Origin: Marinoscillum sp049115815
GTDB taxonomy: Bacteria > Bacteroidota > Bacteroidia > Cytophagales > Cyclobacteriaceae
DNA length: 64,000 nt
Reading direction: 5' to 3'
Assembly: GCA_049115815.1 (NCBI GenBank)
Contig: JAGDZO010000004.1
Location: 124,001 to 188,000, forward strand
The notes beneath the pieces are model-generated. The model made no database searches. It was not told the origin of the DNA and worked only from the letters and a program-made list of their open reading frames with translations. Both the position numbers and the translations under genes were made by a program. Numbering within the stretch: position 1 is the first letter of the stretch; each line of letters opens with the position of its first letter. This document shows positions 1 to 9,045 of the stretch, piece by piece.

Positions 1-606
1 TGGAATGAGGAATGGGAAAAAAACTATGATCCTGTTGAGGTAGAAGGACAATGCATCCTGCGTGCTACTTTTCATGAGCCTCGTCCAGATCTACCCTATG
101 AGATTGTGATCACGCCCAAAATGTCTTTTGGCACAGGTCATCACGCCACCACTTATCAAGTGCTGAAGTACCAATTGACACTAGATCAAGAGGGCAAAAA
201 AGTCCTTGACTGTGGCTGTGGTACGGGGGCTTTGGCCATTATGGCGCACAAACGAGGCGCTACAGACATCTCTGCTGTTGATATAGACGACTGGTGTATA
301 GAGAATAGTGAGGAGAATTTCCAAATCAATCATTGCGAAGAGATCAAGCTTTCCCTTGGCGGAATAGAGGTCATTCCTGAAACAGAAAAATTCGATATCA
401 TCCTCGCCAACATCAACAAAAATGTGCTGCTTGCGCAAATAGGAGATTACAGCAAGCGACTCAAAAGTGGGGGCACTTTGGTGCTCAGTGGGTTTTATAC
501 AGAAGATGTATCAGATCTGGAATCCGTGGCTTCACAGCATCATTTGAAGATCATTGAGCAAACCGAACGCAATCGTTGGGCTATGTTAGCGTTGAAAAAG
601 GAATGA
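1..606 (+). CDS. prmA: Ribosomal protein L11 methyltransferase, 5' end off the window
   Basis: SAM-dependent methyltransferase that modifies ribosomal protein L11 in the cytoplasm. The frame is open from base 1, so about 201 C-terminal residues are present; the family is usually near 280 residues, so roughly the first 75-80 are missing. Visible in order: the PrmA stretch TPKMSFGTGHHATT, the SAM-binding motif LDCGCGTGALAIMA, an acidic loop AVDID that would hold the SAM ribose, and the post-motif DIILANINKNVLL, which is the PrmA version of the substrate-side N-P-P-Y region. A GTG at 106 lies inside the conserved motif and is not a real start. The next gene begins 30 bp after the stop on the same strand. 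Confidence 0.93.
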   Translation, partial: WNEEWEKNYDPVEVEGQCILRATFHEPRPDLPYEIVITPKMSFGTGHHATTYQVLKYQLTLDQEGKKVLDCGCGTGALAIMAHKRGATDISAVDIDDWCIENSEENFQINHCEEIKLSLGGIEVIPETEKFDIILANINKNVLLAQIGDYSKRLKSGGTLVLSGFYTEDVSDLESVASQHHLKIIEQTERNRWAMLALKKE

Positions 607-636
607 TTCTCTAGTCATTTCTCTAAATTTATCCGA

Positions 637-3600
637 ATGAAGCGTCTTTGCCTTTTGATTGCTATTGGCCTAAGCCTTACTCAGGGAGTGGAGGCTCAAA
701 GGGCTTTTTCGGAAGAAAAAGACACTTTTTTCCCTCAGGTTTTGGCTCGTATCAGAGCATTAGATACCGAGCCTGCACGCAAAGTAGCCTTTGATTTTGA
801 GAACTCTTGGAACGGTAGTTTTTCTGCTACACAGAAGGATCAGATAGTCAAATTGGCCATTGCCATGCAAAAGAAGGGCTATACCTTCAACCCTGATTTC
901 TGGTATTACTTCAGCTACTTGGCATACGCCAATACCCAAGCGAACCTTTCGAGCGAACAGCTCAGCAAAGTTTTAGAAATCAACGAACAGGTCCTTCAGA
1001 CCATGAACCGTAAGGATTATCAGACTTTTCTATTGGGCTTGCACAAGTTCATGGCGCGGAGGATCATCGGCCAATCCAGAAACTTACTTGCCTACACAGA
1101 CGGGGGTTCTTTTACTTTCGAAATGTTGGACGACTATGTGCCGCCTATTCAAGAGGAGGTAGTGGAAGAAGTGGTGGAAGAGATAGTTGAGGAACCGGCA
1201 GACGACACAGCGATACAAGATGACCCTTGGGGGGATGATACATCTAACGATGATCCATGGGCTAATGATACGGGCAATGACCCTTGGAATTCCAATGCTT
1301 CCGACCCTTGGGCGGATGATACTTCTGATCCTTGGGGAGATACTGCTGCTAGTGATCCTTGGGGAGACGATTCTTCCAATGACGATCCCTGGGGTGACAA
1401 TTCAAACGATGACCCTTGGGGTGATGATTCTAACTCAAGCTATGACAACAACTGGGTGGATTCTGGTGAAAATGCTTGGGGATATGATGCAGCTGGAGAA
1501 GTGTTTGAAGAGAAAGCTGACCGACAGTTTTTTGAGACCATGGAGCAGGACTATGTAGCCGGACTGAAATCCAAATACATACACCCTACAGCTGAAGGTC
1601 CAGCGATAGATTTCACGAATAACAAAATGATCATCATCACACCGCATGATAGCATGGTCATCAATGAAGCCAATGGCAAGTATTTGTTGAAGACGAGAAC
1701 TTTTGCTGGAGAAAGTGCAGTAATCAACTGGCCAGCCAACAATAAGAATTCTCGAGGCGCAGTAGTCAATCTCGGACAGTTCTACATTCGGCCTGACCGC
1801 TCAGACTTTTGGTCACCTAATGCTACGTTGAGTTTTCCAAAGCTTTTTGCAGGCTCTGTGAAAGGGTCTTTTGCCTTCAAAAGCATCACGCGCAGACCAA
1901 GACAGCTAAGTCGCTATCCCATTTTCACTTCCAATGAGGCAGATATTGATTTGATCTTACCAGGTCGTAATGTGGCGTATCGAGGAGGAATAGAGATCAG
2001 TGGCAACACATTCGCTGGTACCGCAGTATCTAGAAAGCCCGGACGACTGACTCTGACAGATGATCGAGGCAACAAGGCTTTGCTTTTTGCTCAGAGATTT
2101 GAGTTTAGATCAGATAGCATCATTACCTCTGATCAGGCAGAGTTGTTCATTATTCATGGTTCGGACACTTTGGAGCATCCAGGGGTGAGCGTCTTTTACG
2201 ACGCGAGATCCAGAAAACTTTCATTGCTGCGAAAGAAGAATTTTCAAGTCACGCCATTCAAGAGCACCTATTTCGCTGTGAACGTCAATGCAGAAATGAT
2301 CCAGTGGGATATGAATACTGATTCGGTGAATTTCACGATTCAGAATGGCAAGGATTTGCTACCAGTGACTATAGAGTCAAAGGACTACTTCAGCGATGAG
2401 CGATTTGGTCGATTGGGTTCGGGAATGGCCTTCAATCCTGTAGCTGCGAGTGTTTATTATGCCAACCTTTACAGGACCAATGAGTTTTCGGAGATGGAAT
2501 TGGCTGATTATTATAAAACCGATATCAAGCAGATCCGTCAGGGTATGACCATCCTTGAGCGGTATGGATTTGCAGATTATAATCATGAAACAGGCCTGGT
2601 CCAGTTGAAACCAAAAGCGTTTCACTTTTACAATGCATCAGGAAGAAAAGTGGATTTCGACAACTTTTTTATTCCATCCAAAGAGCCGGGCTTGCCCAAC
2701 ATTACCTGGAGACTTGACTCTGGAGACATGAAGGTCAATGGCGTGAAGCGATTCTATTTGACATCTGATTACCTGGTCTACGCCGAACCTGAAAACCAAC
2801 AAATGACCCTATTGAAAGGGAGAAATTTTCAAATGGATGGTATGGTCAATGCCGGAGAATTCCAATATAAAGGCAAAAACTACCAGTTTGACTATGAGCA
2901 GTTTCTTATTGAACTCAATCAGGTCGACTCAATTAGGATTCAGGTGACAGTACCAGATTCACTCAAGTCTCTACAAGGAGATAAATCTCCTTTGACCAAT
3001 CATTTGAATGAAACATCGGGGGTGTTGTATTTGGATGATCCACAGGATAAATCTGGTAGTAAACCGGGAGCATACCCAGACTTTGTTTCCAATTCGGATG
3101 CAATTGTTTATTTCGACGGGCCGGAAGTTTTGAATGGCGCTTATGACCGCTCTGTGAAGTTTATCATCCCTCCTTTTGATGCAGATAGCTTGACAAGTGA
3201 AGCAGCTATTTCGTTTGATGGTACGTTCAATTCTGGAAATGTCTTTCCTGATTTTGAAGAGACGTTGAAACTACAGCCGGATAATTCCTTGGGATTTATT
3301 CATCAAATTCCCGCCGAAGGTTATAACCTCTATGGTACGGCGGCTAGAACTTATGAGAAAATTCGATTAAGCAATCAAGGCATGAGAGGAGGAGGAAAAA
3401 TTGACTTTATCACCTCTTCTATTTACTCAGATGACTTTGTTTATTATCCAGATTCGGTTGCCGCGTATGGTACTGGTGGGTTTATCGGCCCGGGTACAGC
3501 TAATGGTTCGAGCTATCCTGAAGCAGTCTTGGGGCCATATAGGATGCATTGGGAACCGCGAATTGATAGTATGAATTTGCAGAATATTCGATCGCCATTT

Positions 3601-5634
3601 AAGTTTTACAATGCAACTGCCGAGCTCGATGGAGCAGTAAATATCACCTCACGAGGGGTTTATGGTATTGGAACCATGCTGACCCGAGGTTCCAGAGCTG
3701 TTTCTGATCAATTGGAATTTAAGGAGTTTTCCTATGGTGCAAGACATGCCGAATTTGAAATCCTCACGGACAATCCAGATAAGCCTGCGATGGCCGGAGA
3801 TGATATCCGGCTAAATTTTGATTTGGTTAATGCTACGGCTCTGATTCAACCAGAAGTGGAAGGGATAGCGGCATTGCGATTTCCATACGCTCAGATGCGT
3901 ACCTCTATCACCAATGCCGTTTGGGACTTGGAGGATTCCACGGTGACCATGACCAAACCTGCCGATGTTCCGATCGAGAGTTCTTACTTCTACGCCACAC
4001 GTGAGGAGTTGGATTCTTTGGCGTTCAATGCGGAGGAAGCAGTATATGACTTTAATAGCAGGGAGCTATACGTAAGTGGGATTCCTTTCATCAAAGTGGC
4101 TGATGCTGAGATTATACCTGAAAATAATGAAACTACTATTCTTGAAAACTTCGAATTGCAGTCATTCAATCATGCCGAACTGATCATAGATACAACAAAC
4201 AAGTACCACTACCTTTATGACGGAGAGATCAAAATAATCTCAAGAAATGAATTTGTAGGAACAGCCAAATATCGACTTGTCTCGGGTCTCGACACGTTTG
4301 CTATCAAGTTCAATTCATTCGTACTTAGTGACGTATATGTCAATGATAAGCCAATAAAAACAACCGTATCGGGAGGAGAAGTACTAGACAAGGACAACCT
4401 AATTATTGCCCCGGGATTCTACTACAAAGGAGAAACCAAGATGTATGGTTATAAGCAGTCGTTGGATCTTAAAGGATCTGTTAAATTAAAATTGCGGGAC
4501 CCTAGCTATGACTATTGGCTTCATTATGAAAGGACTGATGGAAATCCGGAGGTGTCTATGGATTTCGAATCGGCGCTTTTTGAGGACGAAACTCAGCCAA
4601 TTGCCGGATTACATTATGACTTAAGAGGCTCTATCTACTCCACTTTTGTGGAATCTAGAAAGTTGGATTCGGACGAAGATTTCTTCATGGCCAAAGGCAC
4701 ATTGACTTATGATACATCTTCACTGACCTATATTATAGAGAAACCCAGCAAGTCACTAGGAGAAAGCTATGAAGGGCATACCTATATCTACAATGACAGC
4801 ACCAAAGATGTGATTTTTGAAGGAGCGGTCAATTTCTTCAACATCTACAATCAGGATGTGACCATCAATGCATCTGTGTTGGGCTCGGGTAACAAGGAAA
4901 CCAATGAATACAACCTCAACGCCATGTTGGGGATCAATTTCAAAAATGCTGAGTCATACATGGAGCTCATGGCTAAGGATCTGACTGACATAATCGAGCG
5001 GCTTGGCCCTCCTCTGGCCAATGACTTTACCTCTATAGAGTTGCTTTATAAATTGGCCAATTATACCAACGAGCAAGTGGCGAGAGGCTATGAAAAGGCT
5101 AGCCTCAAAGACTATGAGCCATTGCATGATGTATCCGAATCACTCGAAAAATCATTGTTGATCTCCGGTGTGAAGTTGAAATGGTCTCAATCGCACCGAT
5201 CTTTTTATAATACCACCAAACTGGCCATTTCAAATATCTATGACAATGATGTGAATGCCAAGTTGGATGGCTTCATAGAAATTGCGAAAGATGAATCGAA
5301 CAATGACGTGCTAAACATATTCATTCAAGCTGCCCCTGGGACGTGGTACTTTATAGGCTATGCAGGCAATCAAATCTTCATGTACAGTTCCAATAGTGAT
5401 TTTAACGATGATGTAGCTGCCAACTCAAATTTTGGGAAATCGAAACCAGGAGAATTGGTGCTGGTATTGGGAGACGAGACCGAGACTTTAACTTTTATCA
5501 ACGAGTTTAGAGAGAAGTATTTTGGTATTACTGAACCATACGATTTGGTCAGTCCAGATGAAATTAGTGTGGAAGATGACGAGACCTTTGACACGATAGA
5601 AGAAGACCCTGTGGATGATGGGTTTGGCTTCTAA
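637..5634 (+). CDS. Large secreted protein with DPW acidic repeats, unknown function
   Basis: I do not recognise a named family. The 1665-residue product starts with a signal peptide (MKRLCLLIAIGLSLTQG, cut probably near VEAQ). Residues about 25-165 look helical. Residues 165-185 are a Glu/Val run, followed at about 190-285 by a low-complexity Asp/Asn/Ser tract in which D-P-W recurs eight times, usually as DPWGDD or a close variant. The remaining 1350 residues look beta-rich, with alternating hydrophobic and polar residues and many aromatics. The tail (last 30 residues) is strongly acidic. No membrane helix is seen after the signal peptide and no catalytic motif is evident. Export to the periplasm or cell surface is inferred. 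The gene lies between prmA and an M20 peptidase whose own promoter word starts just past its stop. Confidence 0.85.
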   Translation: MKRLCLLIAIGLSLTQGVEAQRAFSEEKDTFFPQVLARIRALDTEPARKVAFDFENSWNGSFSATQKDQIVKLAIAMQKKGYTFNPDFWYYFSYLAYANTQANLSSEQLSKVLEINEQVLQTMNRKDYQTFLLGLHKFMARRIIGQSRNLLAYTDGGSFTFEMLDDYVPPIQEEVVEEVVEEIVEEPADDTAIQDDPWGDDTSNDDPWANDTGNDPWNSNASDPWADDTSDPWGDTAASDPWGDDSSNDDPWGDNSNDDPWGDDSNSSYDNNWVDSGENAWGYDAAGEVFEEKADRQFFETMEQDYVAGLKSKYIHPTAEGPAIDFTNNKMIIITPHDSMVINEANGKYLLKTRTFAGESAVINWPANNKNSRGAVVNLGQFYIRPDRSDFWSPNATLSFPKLFAGSVKGSFAFKSITRRPRQLSRYPIFTSNEADIDLILPGRNVAYRGGIEISGNTFAGTAVSRKPGRLTLTDDRGNKALLFAQRFEFRSDSIITSDQAELFIIHGSDTLEHPGVSVFYDARSRKLSLLRKKNFQVTPFKSTYFAVNVNAEMIQWDMNTDSVNFTIQNGKDLLPVTIESKDYFSDERFGRLGSGMAFNPVAASVYYANLYRTNEFSEMELADYYKTDIKQIRQGMTILERYGFADYNHETGLVQLKPKAFHFYNASGRKVDFDNFFIPSKEPGLPNITWRLDSGDMKVNGVKRFYLTSDYLVYAEPENQQMTLLKGRNFQMDGMVNAGEFQYKGKNYQFDYEQFLIELNQVDSIRIQVTVPDSLKSLQGDKSPLTNHLNETSGVLYLDDPQDKSGSKPGAYPDFVSNSDAIVYFDGPEVLNGAYDRSVKFIIPPFDADSLTSEAAISFDGTFNSGNVFPDFEETLKLQPDNSLGFIHQIPAEGYNLYGTAARTYEKIRLSNQGMRGGGKIDFITSSIYSDDFVYYPDSVAAYGTGGFIGPGTANGSSYPEAVLGPYRMHWEPRIDSMNLQNIRSPFKFYNATAELDGAVNITSRGVYGIGTMLTRGSRAVSDQLEFKEFSYGARHAEFEILTDNPDKPAMAGDDIRLNFDLVNATALIQPEVEGIAALRFPYAQMRTSITNAVWDLEDSTVTMTKPADVPIESSYFYATREELDSLAFNAEEAVYDFNSRELYVSGIPFIKVADAEIIPENNETTILENFELQSFNHAELIIDTTNKYHYLYDGEIKIISRNEFVGTAKYRLVSGLDTFAIKFNSFVLSDVYVNDKPIKTTVSGGEVLDKDNLIIAPGFYYKGETKMYGYKQSLDLKGSVKLKLRDPSYDYWLHYERTDGNPEVSMDFESALFEDETQPIAGLHYDLRGSIYSTFVESRKLDSDEDFFMAKGTLTYDTSSLTYIIEKPSKSLGESYEGHTYIYNDSTKDVIFEGAVNFFNIYNQDVTINASVLGSGNKETNEYNLNAMLGINFKNAESYMELMAKDLTDIIERLGPPLANDFTSIELLYKLANYTNEQVARGYEKASLKDYEPLHDVSESLEKSLLISGVKLKWSQSHRSFYNTTKLAISNIYDNDVNAKLDGFIEIAKDESNNDVLNIFIQAAPGTWYFIGYAGNQIFMYSSNSDFNDDVAANSNFGKSKPGELVLVLGDETETLTFINEFREKYFGITEPYDLVSPDEISVEDDETFDTIEEDPVDDGFGF

Positions 5635-5651
5635 CCGAAACCCTATATTTG
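5623..5651 (+). promoter_or_regulatory. Bacteroidota-type promoter before the M20 peptidase gene
   Basis: TATATTTG at 5644-5651 is an exact match to the Bacteroidota -7 consensus TAnnTTTG, and TTTG at 5623-5626 sits 17 bp upstream where a -33 TTG is expected. The pair overlaps the last codons of the preceding gene, so the M20-dsbD-M23 run could have its own transcript start about 20 bp before its ATG. Confidence 0.55.
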
Positions 5652-5678
5652 CGTTCATAAAATGACAACAAAAACAAA

Positions 5679-7046
5679 ATGGACGCAGTACAACACCTAG
5701 AAGCCAATAAAGAGCAATACCTCAACGAGTTGCTCGAGCTATTAAAAATCCCTTCAGTAAGTGCAGACTCAAAATTCAAAGGAGACGTAAGAAAAGCCGC
5801 TGAATTCATAGTTGCAAAATTCGAATCAGCCGGAGCTGATACAGTGGAGTTGGTCGAAACCCCCGGTCACCCAATTGTATACGCAGAGAAAATCATTGAT
5901 CCGAGTTTACCTACAGTTTTGGTATATGGCCACTATGATGTACAGCCTGCTGACCCATATGAATTGTGGGACTCACCTCCATTCGAGCCCGTAATCAAAA
6001 ACGAAAGAATATATGCACGAGGAGCGTGTGACGACAAGGGTCAGATGTACATGCACGTCAAGGCATTCGAATCAATGATGAAGACCAATTCTCTGGCATG
6101 TAATGCTAAGTTCATGATAGAAGGAGAAGAAGAAGTTGGGTCCTCTCATTTGGAAGATTTCGTCAAGGCGAATAAAGAAAAGCTTGCTGCAGATGTCATT
6201 TTGATCTCAGATACCAGCATCATTAGCAATGATCAGCCTTCTATCACTGTTGGGTTGCGAGGGCTGAGCTATTTAGAAGTAGAAGTTACTGGACCCAATC
6301 GCGATTTGCACTCTGGTGCATATGGAGGAGCAGTAGCCAACCCGATCAACATTTTGTGTCAGATGATTGCGAGCTTTCATGATGAGAACGGACACATAAC
6401 CATCCCTGGTTTTTATGACAAAGTAGAGGAGTTGACCAACGATCAACGCGCCGAGATGGCCAAGGCACCCTTTGATCTTGATGAGTACAAGAAAGATCTT
6501 GATATCAATGATGTGGCCGGAGAAAAAGGATTCTCAACTATTGAAAGAACAGGAATTCGTCCAACACTAGACGTGAATGGAATTTGGGGAGGTTATATTG
6601 GAGAAGGAGCTAAGACGGTTCTTCCTTCCAAAGCATTTGCCAAGATTTCTATGAGGTTGGTTCCGAATCAGGTCAGCGATGAAATCACTAAGCTTTTCCA
6701 AGATCACTTCAATGCCATTGCGCCAGACTCTGTTAAAGTGAAGGTGACGCCACATCATGGAGGTGAGGCCGCTGTTGTATCTACAGATTCACCAGCTTAT
6801 AGAGCAGCTAGCAAGGCTTTTGAAAAATCTTGGGGTAAAATACCAATTCCAACCAGAGAAGGTGGAAGTATTCCTATTGTGGCGTTGTTCCAAAAGGAAC
6901 TTGGCTTGGACCCGATATTAATGGGATTTGGCTTGGATTCAGATGCTATTCATTCACCAAATGAGAGCTATGGTCTTTTCAATTTTTACAAAGGCATTGA
7001 AACGATTTCGCATTTTTATCAGTTCTTTCGAGAATCACATTCGTAA
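5679..7046 (+). CDS. M20 family dipeptidase (zinc metallopeptidase)
   Basis: Di-zinc exopeptidase of the M20 family, the group that includes carnosine and Cys-Gly dipeptidases; it most likely cleaves dipeptides in the cytoplasm, as no signal peptide is present. The metal and catalytic motifs are intact: GHYDVQP (His85, Asp87), ARGACDDKG (bridging Asp118), EGEEEVGS (catalytic Glu pair at 150-152), a SDTS aspartate and a C-terminal DAIHSPNE histidine. The 455-residue length fits the family. The dimerisation lid is in the middle (about residues 195-330). The gene follows a good promoter word and is only 3 bp from dsbD, so the two are probably co-transcribed. The exact substrate cannot be told from sequence. 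Confidence 0.9.
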   Translation: MDAVQHLEANKEQYLNELLELLKIPSVSADSKFKGDVRKAAEFIVAKFESAGADTVELVETPGHPIVYAEKIIDPSLPTVLVYGHYDVQPADPYELWDSPPFEPVIKNERIYARGACDDKGQMYMHVKAFESMMKTNSLACNAKFMIEGEEEVGSSHLEDFVKANKEKLAADVILISDTSIISNDQPSITVGLRGLSYLEVEVTGPNRDLHSGAYGGAVANPINILCQMIASFHDENGHITIPGFYDKVEELTNDQRAEMAKAPFDLDEYKKDLDINDVAGEKGFSTIERTGIRPTLDVNGIWGGYIGEGAKTVLPSKAFAKISMRLVPNQVSDEITKLFQDHFNAIAPDSVKVKVTPHHGGEAAVVSTDSPAYRAASKAFEKSWGKIPIPTREGGSIPIVALFQKELGLDPILMGFGLDSDAIHSPNESYGLFNFYKGIETISHFYQFFRESHS

Positions 7047-7049
7047 TCA

Positions 7050-9038
7050 ATGATAGGTCATTTCGTGAAGCATCTTTTTTCATTAGTCTTTTTGGGGCTT
7101 TACCTTTCTTCGTTTGCTCAGGTATTGGAGCCCGCAAAATGGAAGGTAGTACTGTCGGATTATGAGGCATCAGTAGGCGATGAGATTGACGTGATCTTTG
7201 ATGTCAAAATTGATGAGGGATGGTATCTATATTCTTCGGATTTTGATCCTAATCTAGGTCCGAATGTCACGGAATTTTTGTTTGATAGCAGCGCAACGTA
7301 TGAACTGATAGGCTCCATTAACCCTATCAATCCATCACGGAAATATGATTCCCTGTGGGAAGGCGAATACACCTATTTCAAAAAGAAGGCAAGGTTTGTT
7401 CAGAAGATAAGAGTTCTAGATGAAGGGCTTGAAGTTTCTGGTACTTACGATTATCAGGTCTGCTCAGATGTGACTCTGGTATGCATTCCTTTCGACGATG
7501 AGTTTTCCTTGAGTTTGAGGACAAAAAAGACCGAACCGAAGAGTGAGATAGAAGGAGAAGAGGGTTTTTTAAATCAAAAATCATCTACCGATCCATACTC
7601 CTTATGGTCATTCATGTTAGTTGCATTTTTGGCAGGATTAGCTGCGCTGCTAACACCATGTGTGTTCCCCATGATCCCAATGACTGTCACGTATTTTACA
7701 GGCAGGGATCATAATAAGCGCGGTAGATTTTTCAATAGCTTGTTTTACGGGTTCTGCATTATCCTGATTTATTCGGTTATTGGTGCAGTATTGGCTCCAT
7801 TCATGGGACCAGAGACGGCCAATGATTTGGCAACTGGATGGATTCCTAATGTGATATTCTTCACCGTATTCGTGGTTTTTGCTCTCTCCTTTTTCGGATT
7901 GTTTGAAATTACATTACCTTATAAGTGGGTCAATAGTGCTGATAAGATGGGAGACAAAGGAGGAATTGTAGGTATTTTCTTCATGGCTCTCACTTTGGTA
8001 TTGGTTTCGTTTTCATGTACAGGCCCTCTTGTCGGAAGTATTTTGGTAGAATCTGCAGGTGGGTTTTCAATGAAACCCGTTCTGGGCATGTTTGCTTTTT
8101 CAGCCGCTTTTGCCATTCCTTTTTCACTATTCGCTTTTTTTCCTAGTTGGCTTAGCGCCCTTCCTAAGTCAGGTGGATGGTTAAATACTGTCAAGGTAGT
8201 CTTGGGATTTTTGGAATTAGCCTTGGCTTTCAAGTTCCTGAGCATTGCCGATCAGGCATATCATTGGGGCATCCTTGATCGTGAGATTTACTTGGCTATA
8301 TGGATTGTAATATTCTCGATGCTTGGGCTGTACCTTCTTGGGAAAATTAAAATGAAGGGAGATTCGGATAGCGAAACTGTGAGTGTAGTTCGGCTCATGT
8401 TGGCGATCGGAGTATTCACATTTGTTGTCTATTTGATTCCGGGGATGTTTGGCGCACCATTAAAAGCCCTTGCAGGCTATTTGCCTCCCCAGTCTACACA
8501 TGACTTTGACCTGTTAAGCAATAAAAATATTGCTGTGACGGATACCCAATTGCCTGCTACCTGTGAAGTGCCACTGTATTCTGGGTTTTTACATTTGCCT
8601 CATGGGCTGAAAGGCTATTTCGACTATGATCAGGCACTAGCATGTGCCAAGGAATCTGGAAAGCCCGTGTTTGTAGATTTTACGGGGCACGGATGTGTGA
8701 ATTGTAGAGAAATGGAAGCCCGTGTTTGGTCCGAAACGCCGGTATTAGAACGCTTGAATCGAGACTTTGTATTATTAGCCCTCTATGTAGATGACAAGAC
8801 CGAATTGCCAAAGGACGAATGGTATACTTCCACTTATGACCAAAAGGTAAAAAAGACCATCGGGAAGCAGAATGCAGACTATCAGATTCGAGAATTTCAA
8901 AACAATGCCCAGCCCTACTATGTAATTCTCAGTCCTGAGGGAGAACTTTTGACCAAACCGAAAGCTTACGACCTAAATGTTGATAATTTTGTGGCGTTTT
9001 TGGAGAGCGGTAAACAAGCTTACAGCCGTTTGAAGTAG
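7050..9038 (+). CDS. dsbD: Thiol:disulfide interchange protein DsbD
   Basis: Moves reducing power from cytoplasmic thioredoxin across the inner membrane to periplasmic thiol proteins. All three DsbD modules are visible in 662 residues: a signal peptide (1-24), a periplasmic alpha domain with its cysteine pair Cys138/Cys145, a central set of about eight membrane helices with the redox cysteines Cys204 (in TPCVFP) and Cys323 (in SCTGP), and a C-terminal thioredoxin-like domain with a CVNC active site (549-552). Every redox cysteine expected for electron relay is present, so it should be functional. It is 3 bp after the M20 gene and 7 bp before the M23 gene, in what reads as one operon. Confidence 0.93.
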   Translation: MIGHFVKHLFSLVFLGLYLSSFAQVLEPAKWKVVLSDYEASVGDEIDVIFDVKIDEGWYLYSSDFDPNLGPNVTEFLFDSSATYELIGSINPINPSRKYDSLWEGEYTYFKKKARFVQKIRVLDEGLEVSGTYDYQVCSDVTLVCIPFDDEFSLSLRTKKTEPKSEIEGEEGFLNQKSSTDPYSLWSFMLVAFLAGLAALLTPCVFPMIPMTVTYFTGRDHNKRGRFFNSLFYGFCIILIYSVIGAVLAPFMGPETANDLATGWIPNVIFFTVFVVFALSFFGLFEITLPYKWVNSADKMGDKGGIVGIFFMALTLVLVSFSCTGPLVGSILVESAGGFSMKPVLGMFAFSAAFAIPFSLFAFFPSWLSALPKSGGWLNTVKVVLGFLELALAFKFLSIADQAYHWGILDREIYLAIWIVIFSMLGLYLLGKIKMKGDSDSETVSVVRLMLAIGVFTFVVYLIPGMFGAPLKALAGYLPPQSTHDFDLLSNKNIAVTDTQLPATCEVPLYSGFLHLPHGLKGYFDYDQALACAKESGKPVFVDFTGHGCVNCREMEARVWSETPVLERLNRDFVLLALYVDDKTELPKDEWYTSTYDQKVKKTIGKQNADYQIREFQNNAQPYYVILSPEGELLTKPKAYDLNVDNFVAFLESGKQAYSRLK

Positions 9039-9045
9039 AAATCAT

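Noticed and set aside
1149..1558. Open frames on both strands over the DPW repeat tract
   Set aside because: They arise from the low-complexity repeat codons; the DPW frame is continuous with the long secreted protein.
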